A stretch of DNA of 28,397 nt. Source: Tubulinosema ratisbonensis. Its lineage: Eukaryota > Microsporidia > Tubulinosematidae. The notes under the pieces were generated by a model. It was not told where the DNA came from. It did no database searches and worked only from the letters and a program-made list of their open reading frames with translations. Shown here piece by piece: positions 8,366-18,600 of the stretch. Both the position numbers and the translations under genes were made by a program. Location: contig RCSS01000445.1 in NCBI GenBank assembly GCA_004000155.1, positions 1-28,397 of the forward strand. Direction: 5' to 3'. Within the stretch, counting starts at the first letter, position 1. Every line of letters starts with the position of its first letter.

Positions 8366-9088
8366 TTATTCAATCATTCTTCTAATTAAATCCCCAATCA
8401 TAAACCCATGATTGCCAGTGGATCCTCCTTCTACCACATCTTTAATCTTCCTTCCCCCAAAACCTTTTCTTGGTGGCTGTAGGGTAAAAGGCCATAGGAA
8501 ATTAGCTGCTTTCTTAAAAAGATCTGTTCCCTTCACAATCTGGTAAACTAACTCTTCTACACACTTAATTTCTCCACCAAAATGATCCTCTACTGCTTCA
8601 TTAGTAAGAGTGTTTCTAGCACCATTTACTTTGGCCATACCTCTCTTATAAACCAATTCTCTTACCAGTTTATAGTCAGAGAAACCAAATGCTACGTATG
8701 ACTTAACTTTCTGGACCATTTTTCTTATAGGAAGAGTGTTTCTAAGAATTACACAATGGTTAGGTTTGGTAAGCCTAAGTAACTGTAATGTCTTTTTTAC
8801 TTTAGGGGTAACTTTGTTTGTTCCTTTCACCCTTACACAGAGCATAAATTCAGGCTCTTTAGGTGCATAAAATATGTTTTTAGAAGAATATTCTTTGATT
8901 TTCTCTTCTTCTGCCTTTTTTTCATTTTCGTATTGCTGTGTATACTCTTCTACCTTCTGTTTTAAAAGTACTTTATTTCTTTCTACCCTTTCTTCAAATT
9001 CTCTTTGTGCTTCTTCTTTCATTTTTTCTAGTTTTGCTTCGTAAGCCAACCTCTTTTCATTGGCTTCTGTCATTCCTCTTGTAGACAT
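8366..9088 (-). CDS. RPL7: 60S ribosomal protein uL30 (L7)
   Basis: A 240-residue eukaryotic L7. A basic/acidic helical N-terminal extension (1-70) leads to the uL30 fold: MLCVRVKGTNKVTPKVKKTL (81 onward), then LLRLTKPNHCVILRNT, YVAFGFSDYKLVRELVYKRG, NGARNTLTNEAVEDHFGG and the conserved C-terminal GGSTGNHGFMIGDLIRRMIE. It binds 5S/25S-type rRNA in the large subunit and is essential. Length is normal for eukaryotic L7. No intron is apparent at the 5' end, where microsporidian ribosomal genes sometimes carry one. CCC immediately precedes the ATG, consistent with a very short leader. Confidence 0.97.
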   Translation of the reverse strand: MSTRGMTEANEKRLAYEAKLEKMKEEAQREFEERVERNKVLLKQKVEEYTQQYENEKKAEEEKIKEYSSKNIFYAPKEPEFMLCVRVKGTNKVTPKVKKTLQLLRLTKPNHCVILRNTLPIRKMVQKVKSYVAFGFSDYKLVRELVYKRGMAKVNGARNTLTNEAVEDHFGGEIKCVEELVYQIVKGTDLFKKAANFLWPFTLQPPRKGFGGRKIKDVVEGGSTGNHGFMIGDLIRRMIE

Positions 9089-9091
9089 GGG
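9089..9091 (-). promoter_or_regulatory. CCC start-site motif of uL30
   Basis: The coding strand reads TTTCTACCCATG: CCC directly abuts the start codon. This matches the microsporidian CCC signal and suggests an almost leaderless mRNA (inference). Confidence 0.55.
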
Positions 9092-9174
9092 TAGAAATTT
9101 TTTAATTTTTTTAAAATTAATTAAAAAAATAATATTTTATTTAACGGATTAATTTATGCAAAAACAAAGTAAAG

Positions 9175-10389
9175 TTAATCCAAGCAAGGTGTTTCAAACT
9201 TATCAATTGTAAAAATGCATAAAATTACCAAAAAAGAAGCAAACTTTCCAAATTGTATGCCCGAAAAAAGAATGTTAAAAGTGAAAATACTAAGCTTAAA
9301 GAATACGTTTGACAGCTGAGCAAATACAGGAGTAAAGAAACCTATCAGTGCAAAATGGAAAAATATTATCAACTGAGATAAACAAATCCCTAAAGTACAG
9401 TGAAATGCTCCTCTCCAAGTAATCTCACACTCAAAATCAAAGAATAAGATTGGCCAGTAGAATAACAAGGTAATTAAGCCTGAGAAAATTATAAAGTAAT
9501 AGGTTACAAAGTAAGTTTTTTTGTCTTTTGTCTTTGTTTCTTTTTTAAAAAAATTAGAAATTTCATTTGGGTTGTTCATTTCATGCGTTTTCCTGTCAAA
9601 TGGCTCAAAATTTAAAATTTCTTTATTTTCTGTAAATTCAGAAAAATTTTCTATTTCTATCAAATTTTCTTCTGTTTCTAATAAACTTTGATCAGAAAAA
9701 GAATTAGAAATAATCTCAGATTTTGATGTATTTTCCTCTAACAAATTGTTTGAAGAAATTCTTTTTTTGTAAAAATTTCTTAATTTCTTCCTTTCTTTTC
9801 CTTTTAAAATTTCTTTCTTTTTTTCTAAAAGAGACTCAATTTTAGTGTCTAAATTTTCTGTTTCTACCACTAATCTTTTGTATAAAACATTGTATAGGGA
9901 AGAAAAGAAAGATGTAAGTAACATTCCTAAAGAAGAAACAATACTTTTTTCTGTAAAAATGATCACCAACACACTTAAACTTATAAAACATAGAATAATT
10001 TTTTCTTTATGATTCATAATTACTCTGCTAAACAAATATTTGGTAAATAATACATTTATGCATGATAAACTAATCACAGTACAATCATTCAATTTAATAA
10101 AACAAAAAAATCTTATAAATGATTTTAAGTTATGAAATAAACTTAGAAAGAAAACAAGAAATAAGAATTTTTTAAAAGGAATGCCTATTCTTTTGCTTAT
10201 GACACTAAAAAAATTCTTTTTATATTTTAATAAGTCATAAATTAAGAATAAAGAAACAAATGAATGTGTTAGGTATATTATTAAACCAGGAGATAATTTA
10301 GTGTATATTGTTAAGTATCTTGCATTGTAATAAGCCATGGTTTCTAAAAATATTCTTGTTGCAAAAATTAAAATTGTGTTTCTTTTCAT
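9175..10389 (-). CDS. Multi-pass transporter, DMT/SLC35-like
   Basis: A 404-residue membrane protein. Hydrophobic segments fall at about 4-20, 33-52, 72-88, 91-120, 131-147, 150-170, 293-317, 328-350, 352-372 and 380-397, close to the ten-helix plan of drug/metabolite and nucleotide-sugar transporters. SFFSSLYNVLYKRLV (160-174) resembles the helix-6 signature of SLC35F-type proteins (S-x-x-x-Y-x-V-x-x-K-R). A highly charged Lys/Glu/Ser/Asn-rich loop of about 120 residues (172-291) separates the two halves, where relatives have a short link. Substrate cannot be deduced; a sugar-nucleotide, triose-phosphate or other solute carrier is possible. It lies downstream of TAF9 on the same strand. The first in-frame ATG is used, since an in-frame TAA lies just upstream. 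Confidence 0.6.
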   Translation of the reverse strand: MKRNTILIFATRIFLETMAYYNARYLTIYTKLSPGLIIYLTHSFVSLFLIYDLLKYKKNFFSVISKRIGIPFKKFLFLVFFLSLFHNLKSFIRFFCFIKLNDCTVISLSCINVLFTKYLFSRVIMNHKEKIILCFISLSVLVIIFTEKSIVSSLGMLLTSFFSSLYNVLYKRLVVETENLDTKIESLLEKKKEILKGKERKKLRNFYKKRISSNNLLEENTSKSEIISNSFSDQSLLETEENLIEIENFSEFTENKEILNFEPFDRKTHEMNNPNEISNFFKKETKTKDKKTYFVTYYFIIFSGLITLLFYWPILFFDFECEITWRGAFHCTLGICLSQLIIFFHFALIGFFTPVFAQLSNVFFKLSIFTFNILFSGIQFGKFASFLVILCIFTIDKFETPCLD

Positions 10390-10437
10390 TAATTGTTAAT
10401 TTTTTTTCTATTTAAAATGGAAAAAGGAGTCTTTTAA

Positions 10438-10442
10438 GGGGG
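10438..10442 (-). promoter_or_regulatory. C-run upstream of the transporter gene
   Basis: GGGGG on the plus strand (CCCCC on the coding strand) stands out in the A/T-rich TAF9-transporter spacer. It is about 49 nt before the transporter ATG, farther than the CCC motifs of the other genes, so it could mark a longer leader or be unrelated. Confidence 0.3.
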
Positions 10443-10546
10443 TGACCAATTGCCGAAGAAAAATTCTCAAAAAATAAATTATTTTTTTATAAAATAATTT
10501 TTTTCTTTATTTTTACTAAATAATTCATTTTTTTTTATTTTTTATT

Positions 10547-10954
10547 CTAATAAATCTTTCTTTTTTTCTCACTGTCCTTCTTTAACACTTCATAATCCAA
10601 AGAGAACAAAGCTATCCTTTGATTAGGCACTGGTAAAACAGATTCATCAACCAAAGTAAGTGGCTTAGAATTAACCTGATAAGCTATCTCATTAATATAA
10701 TCTCTTGGTGGAGGTGGAACAAAATGTCTTCCTATCTTGGTTTGGAGTGCTAATTTAATGTCATCTACGGTTATTTTGGTTCTGTCGCAGTGTTTGGAGT
10801 ACATCTGTGCATCTAATAGTATTGATGTAGAGTATTTATAACAATATTCTAGTAATTGGATTAGTACTTTTGGTTCACATTCTTCTATTCCTAATGAACG
10901 TAGTATTAATGAGATTAGTTTTGCTTCTCTTGGGACTGAATTTTCTGGGGACAT
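10547..10954 (-). CDS. TAF9: TFIID/SAGA subunit TAF9
   Basis: A 135-residue TAF9 (TAFII31-like) protein. The H3-like histone fold spans about 8-75: AKLISLILRSLGIEECEPKV, LIQLLEYCYKYSTSILLDAQ and then KITVDDIKLALQTKIGRHF. It is followed by the family's PPPRD motif (80-84) and a conserved tail ending in a proline-containing LPVPNQRIALFSLDYEV. TAF9 pairs with TAF6 in TFIID and SAGA. At 135 residues it retains only the conserved core. The IMP4 gene ends... on the same strand 33 bp upstream, and the transporter follows 157 bp downstream. It is the second TFIID subunit within 4 kb. Confidence 0.95.
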   Translation of the reverse strand: MSPENSVPREAKLISLILRSLGIEECEPKVLIQLLEYCYKYSTSILLDAQMYSKHCDRTKITVDDIKLALQTKIGRHFVPPPPRDYINEIAYQVNSKPLTLVDESVLPVPNQRIALFSLDYEVLKKDSEKKRKIY

Positions 10955-10987
10955 GGTTAAAATAATTTATGAATTAATTTATTATTT

Positions 10988-11755
10988 TTATTNAAATACT
11001 TTTTTGCTTGCATTTATAAAATTTCTAGAAACAAATTCTTCTTCAATTTCATTGTCAATTTTGTATAACCTTAAATCAAAACTAAAATAATCTTCTACAA
11101 CCTTACTTTCTAAGAAAAAATGTCTAAAACAAATAATATCTTCTACATTTCTAAGNACTATAACCCTAGAATACTGTTCATGGCTANGAAAAATAAGTGA
11201 AAAAAGATTTTTAAATTCTAATCCTAACTGACTTTCTATTCCTTCTATTATTAACCCACAATTTTGTTTAACTGTCCTTTTTTCAATCTCTTTATTTGAT
11301 TTATAATTAAAAATATTAAAATGATAATTTTTTGCCATTTTTAAAAAATTAAGAGAAATGTTTGTTGGTCTTCCTTTTCCTTCATTGATTGTTATTAAAA
11401 GTCCTACATTGTCAGAAAGAACCATGTTAAGAAAATCTGATTGGTTAGTTTGACCTCTAGAAATTAACTTAGCATTAAAAATCAAACTAATTCTTTTAGA
11501 AAACTCTCTTAACATAGAAGAAGGATCTCTGCTTGTTGTTACAAACACTTTGAAGAATTCTTGGTCTTCTGAGTAATGCAAATTATATAATATTTCGTTT
11601 ATCAAATTGGATTTCTCTTTTAGCTCATGTGGTAGCTTTGATTCTGTTTCGTAGCATTCTTTTAGTTTCTCTTTTGATTCTTGGATTGATTTTTCTATCT
11701 GTTCTTTCTCTTTTCTATTCAAATATTCTTGAATCTGTTTTTTTCTTCTTTGCAT
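10988..11755 (-). CDS. IMP4: U3 snoRNP protein IMP4 (Brix domain)
   Basis: About 255 residues. A basic/charged helical N-terminal part (1-65) starts MQRRKKQIQEYLNRKEKEQI, as in IMP4. The Brix domain (about 68-245) opens with FVTTSRDPSSMLREFSKRIS (71-90) and continues LISRGQ, LLITINEGKGRPTNISLNFL, LIIEGIESQLG, VEDIICFRHF and FDLRLYKI. IMP4 acts with IMP3 and MPP10 in the U3 snoRNP during early cleavages that release 18S pre-rRNA in the nucleolus. Single unresolved bases at 11,187, 11,156 and 10,993 leave two residues undefined and make the last codon before the TAA ambiguous (NAA, itself a stop if N is T). It is divergent from GPN1 across 92 bp of A/T-only sequence, and TAF9 follows closely on the same strand. 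Confidence 0.95.
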   Translation of the reverse strand: MQRRKKQIQEYLNRKEKEQIEKSIQESKEKLKECYETESKLPHELKEKSNLINEILYNLHYSEDQEFFKVFVTTSRDPSSMLREFSKRISLIFNAKLISRGQTNQSDFLNMVLSDNVGLLITINEGKGRPTNISLNFLKMAKNYHFNIFNYKSNKEIEKRTVKQNCGLIIEGIESQLGLEFKNLFSLIFXSHEQYSRVIXLRNVEDIICFRHFFLESKVVEDYFSFDLRLYKIDNEIEEEFVSRNFINASKKVFX

Positions 11756-11847
11756 AAACTAGAATGAAAATTAAAATAAAAATTAATAAAAAATTAAAAA
11801 TTAAATAAAAAATTAAATAAAAATTAAAAATTAAATTATTTTTATCC
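11756..11847. promoter_or_regulatory. IMP4/GPN1 divergent promoter spacer
   Basis: Ninety-two bases of low-complexity AAAATTAAAT-type sequence between two start codons facing away from each other. Both promoters must fit here or inside the genes. The GPN1 side ends TTTTTATCCATG, with only a CC before the start codon. Confidence 0.6.
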
Positions 11848-12612
11848 ATGTCGGAGAAAAAAGCTTTTATTGTCGTAGGAATGGCTGGTTGTGGTAAAAG
11901 TACTTTTACAAAGACACTTTCTTCTTGGTTAGAAAAGGANAACCCATTTGTAATAAATTTAGATCCAGCTACTCTTAAACTTAAATTTAAAGTGAACGAA
12001 GACATAAGAGAGAAAATNAACTATAAAGAAGTTATGTCAGAGTATAATTTAGGACCAAATGGTGCAATAATAACATGTCTTAATTTGTATATGTTAAANA
12101 TTGACAGTGTTTTTAGCAAAATGACCAATAATATTTTAATTGACACTCCTGGCCAAATAGAAGCANTTACTTGGTCATCTCCTGGTGAAGTATTAGTCAC
12201 AACTTTAAAGAAATACGGCTACAAAGTATATTTACTTTACTTAGTTGACACACTCAATTCATCTTCACAAAGTGTTTTTATGTCAAATATGATTTATGCT
12301 TCTTCACTTATGGCAAAATTTGAGACTGAATTGATTTGTGTATTTAACAAAATTGATTTAGCTGCGCACACAACAGTTTTAGATTGGATTAGAGACTATG
12401 AGTCATTTCAAAAAAGTTTGAATTATGATACATACAAACACAGCAACCTNTATTCTATGTCACTTTATTTTGAAGAATTCTATAAAAATATGAAGTGTGT
12501 TCCAGTGTGTGCTTTAAAGAATGNNGGTAAAACTGAATTTTTTAAGTGTTTAAAAGAAGAAACTAAAAAAGAAAATTCTAGAAAAACTTTTATAGAGGAG
12601 GAAGTTATTTAA
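11848..12612 (+). CDS. GPN1: GPN-loop GTPase 1 (Npa3/XAB1)
   Basis: A 254-residue GPN-family GTPase. The P-loop is GMAGCGKST (11-19), then NLDPA (37-41), YKEVMSEYNLGPNGA with the defining Gly-Pro-Asn at 69-71, the G3 motif DTPGQIE (99-105) followed by TWS, FMSNMIYA (144-151), and NKID (167-170) for guanine recognition. The pattern, including DIREK..YKEVM and the FQ.SL...Y..SMSL..EEFY region, matches GPN1 rather than GPN2 or GPN3. GPN1 pairs with GPN3 and is needed for assembly and nuclear import of RNA polymerase II. The acidic C-terminal tail of larger eukaryotes is missing, as expected in a reduced genome. Seven unresolved bases fall in it (11,940; 12,018; 12,099; 12,166; 12,450; 12,524-12,525); the one at 12,450 is in CTN and is silent. 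Confidence 0.95.
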   Translation: MSEKKAFIVVGMAGCGKSTFTKTLSSWLEKXNPFVINLDPATLKLKFKVNEDIREKXNYKEVMSEYNLGPNGAIITCLNLYMLXIDSVFSKMTNNILIDTPGQIEAXTWSSPGEVLVTTLKKYGYKVYLLYLVDTLNSSSQSVFMSNMIYASSLMAKFETELICVFNKIDLAAHTTVLDWIRDYESFQKSLNYDTYKHSNXYSMSLYFEEFYKNMKCVPVCALKNXGKTEFFKCLKEETKKENSRKTFIEEEVI

Positions 12613-13790
12613 TAAAAATTTTTTAAAATTTTTACACAAAAAATGTAATTTTTATATTAAACTAAGAATTTTTATATTTATCTTAGAAATATAAATTAAT
12701 TGCGAATAGAATAATTTTCTTGTTCAGCAATTTTAAAAAAAAATTTAATTTATTTTATTTTAGAAAAACAAATTAAAATTTTTTACTTGATTTGTAAAAT
12801 TCTTTTACTAAAAAAAGAGGGGTGCATTTCTAATGCAGAAAAGTATAAATTTTTGTATGTTTTTATATTTAAGTTCAATTTGTGGGAATAACTGTTTTAG
12901 TCTGTGATACTTTATAATGTTTTTGAGACTTGATGCAACTTTTAAAAATTACTATACGATTAATTCAAAAAAAATCATAAATTAAAGAATTATAGAATAT
13001 TAATTTCTTTTATATTTGATTCTTCTTATATACCAAATTTATATTTGCATATTTTTCTTTATTTTATTGTTAAACTTTCCCTAATTAAATTCTATTGTCA
13101 TAAAACTATTTAAAAAGTGAATGTGTATTATTTTAAATAATATTTATTGAAAATTATAACTTTAACTTTTTGATATAAAATAAAAAATTTTTCTTTTTAC
13201 GTCTCAACTTTTCAAATTAAATATAAAATAAAATTAAGAAAATTTTAAATCATAAAATAGTTTGATGAATTTACACTAAAAAATAATATAAACTTAGCCT
13301 TGTTATTAATCAAAAACAAATCTTTATGATAAATGCCTTTTTAAGCAATTTATATATATTTTACATTAAAATTTAAGTATTCAAGCGAGACTGATTGAGA
13401 TAAGGAATAAAAGAAATTAACACTCAATTAAGTTTAGGCACTCAAAAGGCAATTTAAATAATATCCTATATCATGCTATAAAGAAGTAGATAATCCTATT
13501 TATTCTTTATAATACGATAAGAAAAGGTGTTTTAAATTGAGACGAATCAAAATTTTTGAATCAAAAATAACTTTACATTTCAATTACAAAGTTAATTTCT
13601 TAAAAAAACAATACTCATTAAAATAATTGTTCTGAGTGAAACAAATTTTTGATGTAAAATACATAATTTTTATCAAAAACAAACTAAAATGAAAAACATT
13701 GTTATCATAAATAAAATAGATTTAATTTTTAATCCTTAAATGTGTACTTTGTTTTTATTTTTGATTCTCATAACAAATTTTAAAAGAAAA
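12613..13790. other. Gene-free A+T-rich stretch
   Basis: Beginning of the gene desert. No frame of useful length is present on either strand and no domain-like remnant was recognised. A short perfect hairpin, TGCATT-TCT-AATGCA, lies near 12,823; it is too short to interpret. Confidence 0.5.
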
Positions 13791-13794
13791 AAAG

Positions 13795-15640
13795 ATGTAC
13801 AAGATCGAAGACTATGAATGAAGAAAAAGATAGAAAATTAATGAACCAATGCCCAGTGAACCTAGCACTAATCTCGAAGACGATGCGATTAAAAAACATT
13901 TAGAGCAAAGAACCCTAGATAGCGAATATATTGATAATCCTTTTTTTAAAAATTTTTGATACTATTAACGATGAAATCACAAACGAGACAGTTTGTTATA
14001 ATTTTCTTATAGGAAATACAGTCGAGAGTGATCAAAGAATAAAAAAAACTACTTCCAATATTTTGTAGATGAAATATATTCAAGAAAGAGATAGCTTTTT
14101 TTGAAGTACCGATTGATGATGCGACTTTAAATTAAACAATAAACGTCACTTAAGATAATAACTCTATAATGATAAAGAAAGCCCAAGAACGAAATGATTT
14201 TTTTGCAAAATGGTATAAGGATGATTCAAGAATTGATAAAGCTCCTTCTTTAATAAGTAAAAACATTTCAAATTATAGTAAAAAAGATGAAATTTTTTGA
14301 ATTTTGATGTAAAGAAAATATTACATGACACAAATGAAAAAATTTTAATACAAAGTTTAATCTATCTAACTTTTTTAAAAAATACCTCAAAGAAATTGAA
14401 TTCACCCTAAAAGATTCGTCTTTACATTTTTAAAAGAGAAAAATTCTTAAAAAGTTTGTTCAATAGACAATACGGCTCGAATATCTTTTTAAAAAAAGAA
14501 GTATACAAACGTTTAATTCCTATGTTATTGTAATTATATCTGCTTTAGAGAAACAATCTATCGTTAAACTGTTTTATAGCATCAAGTTTATTATACAAAC
14601 AATACAAATTACTATTTATATGCCCTTGTCACTAAAGAAACAAGTTTTCAAACATTTGAACTTTTTTATGATTAAGACATGTTTGGTTTATTTGTTTATG
14701 ATTTTTATAAGAAAAAATAGAAACCTTTACAAGTATGATAATATTGACGAAGATTATAGTATTTGTATAAGAGAACTCAATGATTCTTGTGAACATTATG
14801 TACAAAATATAGATAAAGTTAATAGAAATTGTTTAAACCATATACTGTAAATTAGAAATACTTTTTATATTCTAAATATAATAATTTCCATAGAACAATA
14901 TAAAAGTATGATTAATCGATTTATTAAACAATAAAACAAACTCATTATTTTTATACTTTCTCTTAAGTTTCTAATAATATCAAAAAGAATATCAGAAAAT
15001 GAGTCATTGCCTTTATGTATGAGGAAGTTCATTTTTTCTTTTCCCTTTTAGTATCTAAATGTAATTTTAATTTGTCTCAATTCAAAGAAAAAATTAAAAA
15101 AATTCGAAACAGTGAAATTTTATTTTTTTTCTAGAGTATTTATTTACATTAGAAACAAGATTTTAAATTTGCGTTTTCGGCTTAACAATCTTTGATAAAC
15201 CTAAAATTGTAGATTTTATGTTTTTAAAAGCCTTTGCTTGTTTTATTAGATTGATAAATCCAATATATTTAAAATATTTTCTCTTTAATGAATATACAAC
15301 TTTTGATCTACCAAACGGGTATCCTAGTCAAATAAAACTTAAATATGAATGTATTAAAAATATAAATTGAAATTCCCCTTTAGAAATTTCGTAAAATGTG
15401 GAATAGTATTTATCAACAAAAATTTAATTTCAAGTCAATTTTCAATTTTAACTAATCTTAGAAAAATTCAGTTAGTAAATATGCTATTTTGGATTAAAAC
15501 TGTCAATTCCTTAAATCATGAAGCAATTAACACATGTATAATGGAAAAAATATCTGACATATTAATAAAATATTTTACTGTTTTGATTAAATTCTTCTTA
15601 CTATATTTTTTTAAATGGATAAAGATTTTAACTTAGTTAA
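13795..15640 (+). pseudogene. Decayed paralogue of the unknown gene at 20,930-19,183
   Basis: A relic with many frameshifts and stops whose pieces, in order, match the protein encoded at 20,930-19,183 on the other strand. FELFYD-stop-DMFGLFVYDFYK (14,655-14,712) matches FEPFYRQYICSSFVQDFFK. IDLLNNKTNSLFLYFL (14,915 on) matches INLLNNPTNSLLFILF. HFFFSLLVSKCNFNLSQFK (15,030-15,086) matches HFFFTLLVLKLNYNLPRIK. KIVDFMFLKAFACFIRL (about 15,207) matches KIYVNLLFFKSYISFIRL. KCGIVFINKNLI (about 15,394) matches KCRITAINQKLI near the C terminus. Upstream pieces at about 13,840-14,300 (for example EDDAIKKHLEQRTLDSEYID) are coding-like and acidic, as in the partner's N-terminal half, but not clearly alignable. 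Function unknown. The open stretches at 14,620-14,850 and 15,367-15,636 are parts of this relic, not separate genes. Confidence 0.8.
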
Positions 15641-18600
15641 AAATAATCACAAATGATATTTTTAGAAATTGCACAGCTTTAAATAAATCGGTTAAAATTA
15701 ATTAGAAAGTGATTTTCAATTCTATACTCCCGAGGATAAGTAACATTAAGTAGGGGATCTAAATAAATAGATTTTAAATATTGCTGTGTGATTGAAAATC
15801 TTTTTTATTCTGAAGGTAAAAAGGCATGGACTAAGTCCATTTTTTGTTCAATTATCATATAAAATTAACAAAAATAATCTCAAAGAACCAGCCTCATAGG
15901 CTTAATGTTATAAATCTATAACAATAATTTAATAAAAGCTTTGTAGATGACATCTCAATACAAAACAAAGTTATATTTAATTATTTGGCAATGACTTTTG
16001 AGGCAAAATATGTTTAAAATTATAACTGTTTGTTTTATCTTATTTTTTAATAATGTAATTTATGATTAACGATTTGCACTAAGCTTAAAACATTTTTACT
16101 CCAACGTGAAATCAGTGCTATAATTTTAATTACCAAAAATCTTTAATTTTTAAAATTTATTAAAAATTAATTATGTTATTATTGTTATCTAAACATAATA
16201 AATAAAATCTTATATTCCTAAAAATATTGCATGTAGAAAGTAGATAAGGAAAAAATTTTAAATTAGGATTTAAACTAAAAGTGCTATAAAAACACCAGTA
16301 TGACTTTGAAAAAACAACCTTGGAATAATTATTTCGTACTCAGATTTACAAGAGCAACTAGTATAAATAACGAAGAAATTTAAAAATAAGATGTTCAAAA
16401 GAAAAATATGCTTACCGATCAAAAATCTTATGATTTAAATAGAAAAGCCTTTGTTTATTTTTTTAAAAAAATAAATGAATCATCTTACATCAATAAGGAA
16501 TATCGAAATAAAAAAAGTTTATTCGTTTTAATGCAACAAAGCAATTAAATTGCAAGAAGAAGCCTTCTCAACATAACTGGAAATTTTTGCTTATTTCAAA
16601 AAATACTGAAATATTTATTTATAAAGGGGATAATAACTTTTTTTATAGCTTTTGTTTTTTAGACAATTTAAAAATATAAAAATATAAAAATTAATCAAAT
16701 ATTCTAAAGAATAAATATAATTGTGATAAAAAGCATTTTCTGAAAAAACAGAATATGTGATATTTATTTACCAAGGATAAAAAAAATTTATTTTTAAAAT
16801 ATCGAAAATATATTGACATATATTTTTTAATGTATTCGAACTGCGTAAAACACATTAGTATTTAAATATTTATTCAAAGCAAAAAATTTTTAAAAACAAT
16901 TTGATTTTCGAAATAAAACTTACTGGAATCTGAATAATTAATGTGGATTACAAGTAGATTGGTTACCAAACGTATAAATATACGTTAATGTCCTACAATA
17001 TTATAATTTGATACTATTTTATATCTCAATACACCATTATAGGTGTACATGTTTCAAGACTTCTATATTATAACAAAATTTTATAAATATTAATGTCTTT
17101 TAAGCAATATAAGCCTTTCATAAAAAATACAACATTTTTTACAACATTAATGGTAGAATCTTGCATTATTAATCCAAAGAAAATGTAAAAATACACAAAA
17201 TTTCATAAAAAGTGTCATTTAAGCTTTATTTTAATAAAAAAAGCTTCGATTACTAATTTTTTATCAGATATGATTTATTCTTCACATCAAAAAAATAATA
17301 TCATACTTCAAAGACGTTTTAAAAATAATTCATCAGGTCCACATAAAGATTTGTTTACAAAATTTTAGAAATTGCTTAAAGGACTTACTAGATAGCTCTA
17401 GTTTTTATTATGGATACTTGTTAATAATTCTAAAAGCTATGAAAACTACTTTTCGAATTTACATTTGTAAAATCTATCGGTATAATATCAAAAATAATAA
17501 AAAAATTTCGATTTTAGCTGAAATAAATATAGAAAATTAAGAAATAATCATCTTGAAAAAAATAATACTAATTTGACAAAAAAATTATATTTGGTAGCTT
17601 ACCTAAAATGAATAAAAATAAAAAAGTTATTGTAGATTTGAATAAATATTTAAACAATGATCGACGAATTGAGATTCATTGTCGATTGCGATAACTAAAG
17701 TAAATATAAATAGCATACTGATAAAATAACATGTAGAAGTAGAAACAAAAAATCTTTATTAAATTGAACAAATTTAATATTTTGTGAAACAATGAAAAAC
17801 AAATAAATAATCATTCGTAAAGTTTCTATTTAGAAAATTAGATAATATTATTTTATAAACTTCTTTTAAAATTTTAATTCAAAAGTTTTTAGACGACTAT
17901 GAAAATATTAAATGATCAACAAATCAACAAAAAATTTAAAGTTTTTAGAAAAAAATAAGTTAATTTTTTTAATTTAAATAAACAATACAAACTTAAGAAC
18001 AAGAATAGCTATTCATAGTTAATAACTTAAAAGCATTTGATAAATTGATAAGCTTATTAAATATGAATGCTTTCTTGCGTTTTATATGTCAAATTTTTTT
18101 TTCTACCTCATTATAAAATTTAATGGTGTAAAAATTTGCTGTAACAATTTTTTTTAATGTTTTATTTTCAAAAGTCAATTTTTCAAAATAAAATAAAAAA
18201 GTCTTTAAAATTTTTGTAAGCCAATTTAAAATGGAGTAGTAAAGAAGATTAATTTCTTTTATATAAAAATTATGTTAAAAATTCTTTCTTTAAAAGTATA
18301 TGTAATCAAAAATTAAATAAGAGGTGGATTCAAGGAGAGAAATCTATTTAGACAATAAAAGCACAGCGCAAAATCCCATAAAAGCACCAAACCATCATTT
18401 TTATATCTATTAAGTATCAATTTATGGTATTTCCAATTTACTTAATTTTGATTAAATTTTTGTTCATGTCAAAAATATTAAATTAGATTTGCACTTACTT
18501 TCTATAAAACTGTATTGATTATTTATTGAATGTACTTAGATGAAAATATCAAAACAAACATAATCGGCATTCATTAAGCTACTAATTTTAATTTGGTAAA

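Noticed and set aside
11715..12005. Minus-strand open frame overlapping GPN1 and IMP4
   Set aside because: It is the antisense of the clearly identified GPN1 start and the A/T spacer; its composition is low-complexity Phe/Ile/Leu.
14451..14500. tRNA-like GGCTCGAAT
   Set aside because: Resembles a T-arm, but no acceptor, D or anticodon arm can be folded around it; no tRNA, rRNA or CRISPR array was found anywhere in the window.
17221..17246. AAGCTT...AAGCTT inverted repeat
   Set aside because: Pairing is interrupted by extra A bases; imperfect A/T hairpins of this size are expected by chance here.
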